7,101 nt of DNA. Origin: an uncultured Methanobrevibacter sp. GTDB lineage: Archaea; Methanobacteriota; Methanobacteria; Methanobacteriales; Methanobacteriaceae. Location of the stretch: NCBI GenBank assembly GCA_904501935.1, contig CAJGDA010000079.1, positions 1 to 7,101 of the forward strand, read 5' to 3'. A model generated the notes under the pieces. That model had not been told where the DNA came from, ran no database searches, and worked only from the letters and a program-made list of their open reading frames with translations. This document shows positions 5,513 to 7,101 of the stretch, one piece after another; within the stretch, counting starts at the first letter, position 1, and the number at the start of each line of letters is the position of its first letter. Both the position numbers and the translations under genes were made by a program.

Positions 5513-6721
5513 ATGATTGTTATTGTAGGTACTGGTGCCGGCGGAGGAATCTTGGCCCGTGAACTTGCATTGGATGGAAAGCAAGTTACAATATTGGAAA
5601 AAGGTTCTTATATAAACTCAAAAGATGCATTTAACTATTATGATAAATATTCACAGGATGTAGATTTGCTAACAACCACATGTATTGGCGGTGCAACAAT
5701 TGTATCCATGTCAAATATGGTTCGTGCACTTGATGAGGAATTGCTAGACTATGATATTGATTTAACTGAAGCATATGAATATGTTGAAGATTTAGTTGGA
5801 GTCCATCAATTGGATGATTCTCACATTGGAAAAGGTACACAGGCATTTCTGGATGCAGGATATGAATTGGGTTTGAATACCCTTAAAATGCCGAAGGCAA
5901 TTCGTGAAGAAGATTGCATTCAATGCGGAAACTGTGCATTCGGATGTCCTGTAGATGCTAAATGGTCCGGAAAGGATTTTGTTGATGAGGCCGTTGAAGC
6001 TGGCGCAACGTTAATTACTGAAGCTGAAGTGATTGAAGTTTTATCCGATAACGGAAAGGTTTCAGGCATCAAATACATTAAGGATGATAAAGAAGAAATT
6101 CTTGATGCTGAAAAAGTAATATTGTCTGCTGGAGCTATTGGGTCCTGCCTGATTTTGAGAAAATCTGGATTTAATGATGTGGGTCATGAGATATTCTTCG
6201 ATCCATTTGTATCAGTTGGAGGATACATTAAAGATATCAACTTCAACAGTGAAGTTCAGATGGCAGGTTTGATAGTCGGTGAAAACTTTGTCCTGTCTCC
6301 ACACTTTTCGTCATTTATCCGTGCAAATATTCCTGATGATAATGTAACTGATAAAGACATTTTAAGCATCATGGTAAAAACAGCGGACGAATGTAAAGGT
6401 TATGTAACTGATGACGGTGATGTAGTTAAAGTAAACACCATTCAAGATATTAGATATTTAGCGGAAGGAGCAGCTACTGCAGGTTTTGTTTTGGAAAAAG
6501 CAGGTGTTGACCCAAAAACAATCGGTTCAACAGTTTACAGAGGAGCACATCCTGGAGGAACTGCAAAAATTGGTGAAATTGTAAACAGTAATTTAGAAAC
6601 AGAAATTAAAGATTTGTATGTCTGTGATGCAAGTGTTCTTCCAATATCTCCTGGAAAACCACCAATCTTGACAATACTCGCACTATCTAAGAGATTGGCA
6701 GATTATATAAAAAAAGAATAG
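5513..6721 (+). CDS. FAD-dependent GMC-type oxidoreductase with built-in Fe-S motif
   Basis: Flavoprotein of the glucose-methanol-choline (GMC) oxidoreductase superfamily, 402 aa, shorter than typical GMC enzymes (500-600). The N-terminal FAD Rossmann fold has GTGAGGG at 6-12 and the acidic ribose ligand in TILEKGS (Glu29). Near the middle, CIQCGNCAFGCP places Cys135, Cys138, Cys141 and Cys145 in a CxxCxxCxxxCP pattern like a 4Fe-4S ferredoxin site, unusual for classical GMC enzymes. KVILSAGAIGS (201-211) is the second FAD-contacting stretch. The C-terminal GMC signature is clear: RGAHPGGTAKIG (343-354, His346 as likely catalytic base), then LYVCDASVLP and a proline-rich PGKPPILTILALSKR. No signal peptide or membrane segment, so cytoplasmic. 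In a strict anaerobe, electrons probably leave through the Fe-S centre and not to oxygen (inference). Substrate unknown. It is probably transcribed alone from its own promoter. Confidence 0.88.
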   Translation: MIVIVGTGAGGGILARELALDGKQVTILEKGSYINSKDAFNYYDKYSQDVDLLTTTCIGGATIVSMSNMVRALDEELLDYDIDLTEAYEYVEDLVGVHQLDDSHIGKGTQAFLDAGYELGLNTLKMPKAIREEDCIQCGNCAFGCPVDAKWSGKDFVDEAVEAGATLITEAEVIEVLSDNGKVSGIKYIKDDKEEILDAEKVILSAGAIGSCLILRKSGFNDVGHEIFFDPFVSVGGYIKDINFNSEVQMAGLIVGENFVLSPHFSSFIRANIPDDNVTDKDILSIMVKTADECKGYVTDDGDVVKVNTIQDIRYLAEGAATAGFVLEKAGVDPKTIGSTVYRGAHPGGTAKIGEIVNSNLETEIKDLYVCDASVLPISPGKPPILTILALSKRLADYIKKE

Positions 6722-6769
6722 AAGATTATTCGAATTGTTTTTCGATATCTTCTGTTTTTATTAATTTTT
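6722..6769. terminator. Convergent gene ends with U-run terminators inside each other's coding sequence
   Basis: Only four bases separate the oxidoreductase stop from the pyrI stop. Past the oxidoreductase stop the plus strand has T5 runs at 6738-6742, 6755-6759 and 6765-6769, all inside pyrI. Past the pyrI stop the minus strand has T7 at 6715-6709, inside the oxidoreductase end. These are plausible archaeal U-run terminators, implying overlapping 3' ends. Confidence 0.4.
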
Positions 6770-7101
6770 CGCAATAATGACATCTAACAACAGGAGGATA
6801 TTTGTTAATTACATTAAAAACTGGTGTAATAGGCTCATTTTTGTTATTTGTAATGCATTTGGGATTGGTGCATTTAATAATTGATGAAATCTTATCAGGA
6901 AGTATGATTTTGTCTTTTTTAACAGGTTCAAAATTCCTAATAATATTTATTGTAGCCTTCGGGGCGATTAAAGCAACTTGGTTTAGTTCTTTGTGATCCA
7001 ATTCCCTATTTTCAATTTTTAAAATATCTTTTCTTTCGATTTCATTTGAAGACACGTTCATCGCTATTGTAACATTTTTTGTTTCAGAGTCTGGAAGACC
7101 A
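6726..7101 (-). CDS. pyrI: Aspartate carbamoyltransferase regulatory subunit, N-terminus beyond the window
   Basis: Regulatory chain of aspartate carbamoyltransferase, which binds nucleotide effectors and, through a zinc domain, the catalytic PyrB trimers in pyrimidine synthesis. The frame stays open from the right edge: before the methionine at 7061 it reads GLPDSETKNVTIA, which aligns with the E. coli PyrI stretch ending ITIGLNLPSG, so 7061 is an internal methionine and not the start. About 124 of roughly 150 residues are visible. ERKDILKIEN and QVALIAPKATINIIRN are the conserved end of the allosteric domain. The zinc domain has CTNPKC and CHYC, the expected Cys-x4-Cys and Cys-x2-Cys ligands, and ends near the usual C-terminus. 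All four cysteines are present. pyrB is not in the window. The gene converges on the oxidoreductase with a 4-base gap. Confidence 0.93.
   Translation of the reverse strand, partial: GLPDSETKNVTIAMNVSSNEIERKDILKIENRELDHKELNQVALIAPKATINIIRNFEPVKKDKIILPDKISSIIKCTNPKCITNNKNEPITPVFNVINKYPPVVRCHYCEKLIKTEDIEKQFE

Noticed and set aside
6802..6996. Hydrophobic plus-strand frame of 64 codons that could pass for a small membrane protein
   Set aside because: It is antisense to pyrI, whose zinc cysteines and conserved blocks are intact; no ribosome binding site precedes it.

Overview
The window looks like part of a methanogenic archaeon of the order Methanobacteriales, most likely Methanobrevibacter or a close relative. 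This is inferred from low GC (roughly 25-40% in rows counted by hand), an archaeal-type NOG1 GTPase, a separate PyrI regulatory subunit, TATA-box promoters in the one divergent intergenic region, and a Shine-Dalgarno of the GGTGAT type. Genus and species cannot be fixed from the sequence alone.

Left part (1-1117). The window opens inside a polytopic membrane protein of the Wzx/MATE-like polysaccharide flippase superfamily, of which only the C-terminal half is present. About 400 bases without a gene follow. This stretch is very AT-rich, with two hairpins, T-runs and a 12-base direct repeat, and it separates the flippase from a convergent block of genes.

Middle (1118-5320, minus strand). Four genes are packed head to tail and were probably transcribed from one promoter near 5380: a TldD-family metallopeptidase, an AMMECR1-domain protein, a NOG1-type GTPase and a UDP-glucose 6-dehydrogenase (Ugd). 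The first three junctions overlap or nearly overlap (TAATG, and a TAG next to the NOG1 start); Ugd follows 14 bases after NOG1. The first three are broadly conserved proteins with roles in peptide processing, an unknown function, and ribosome assembly. Ugd is closely similar to bacterial sugar-nucleotide dehydrogenases and fits functionally with the flippase on its other side, since both serve surface-glycan synthesis. The ugd/NOG1 junction may therefore mark the edge of a surface-polysaccharide region joined to a housekeeping operon.

Right part (5321-7101). A 192-base divergent promoter region drives tldD leftward and a FAD-dependent GMC-type oxidoreductase rightward. The oxidoreductase carries a built-in four-cysteine Fe-S motif. 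It converges, with only 4 bases between stops, on pyrI, the aspartate carbamoyltransferase regulatory subunit, which runs off the right edge without its N-terminus.

No tRNA, rRNA, CRISPR array, insertion sequence or prophage gene is visible. The least understood items are the Fe-S GMC oxidoreductase, the TldD/AMMECR1/NOG1 linkage, and a Ugd in which the usual NAD-ribose-binding aspartate is replaced by threonine.
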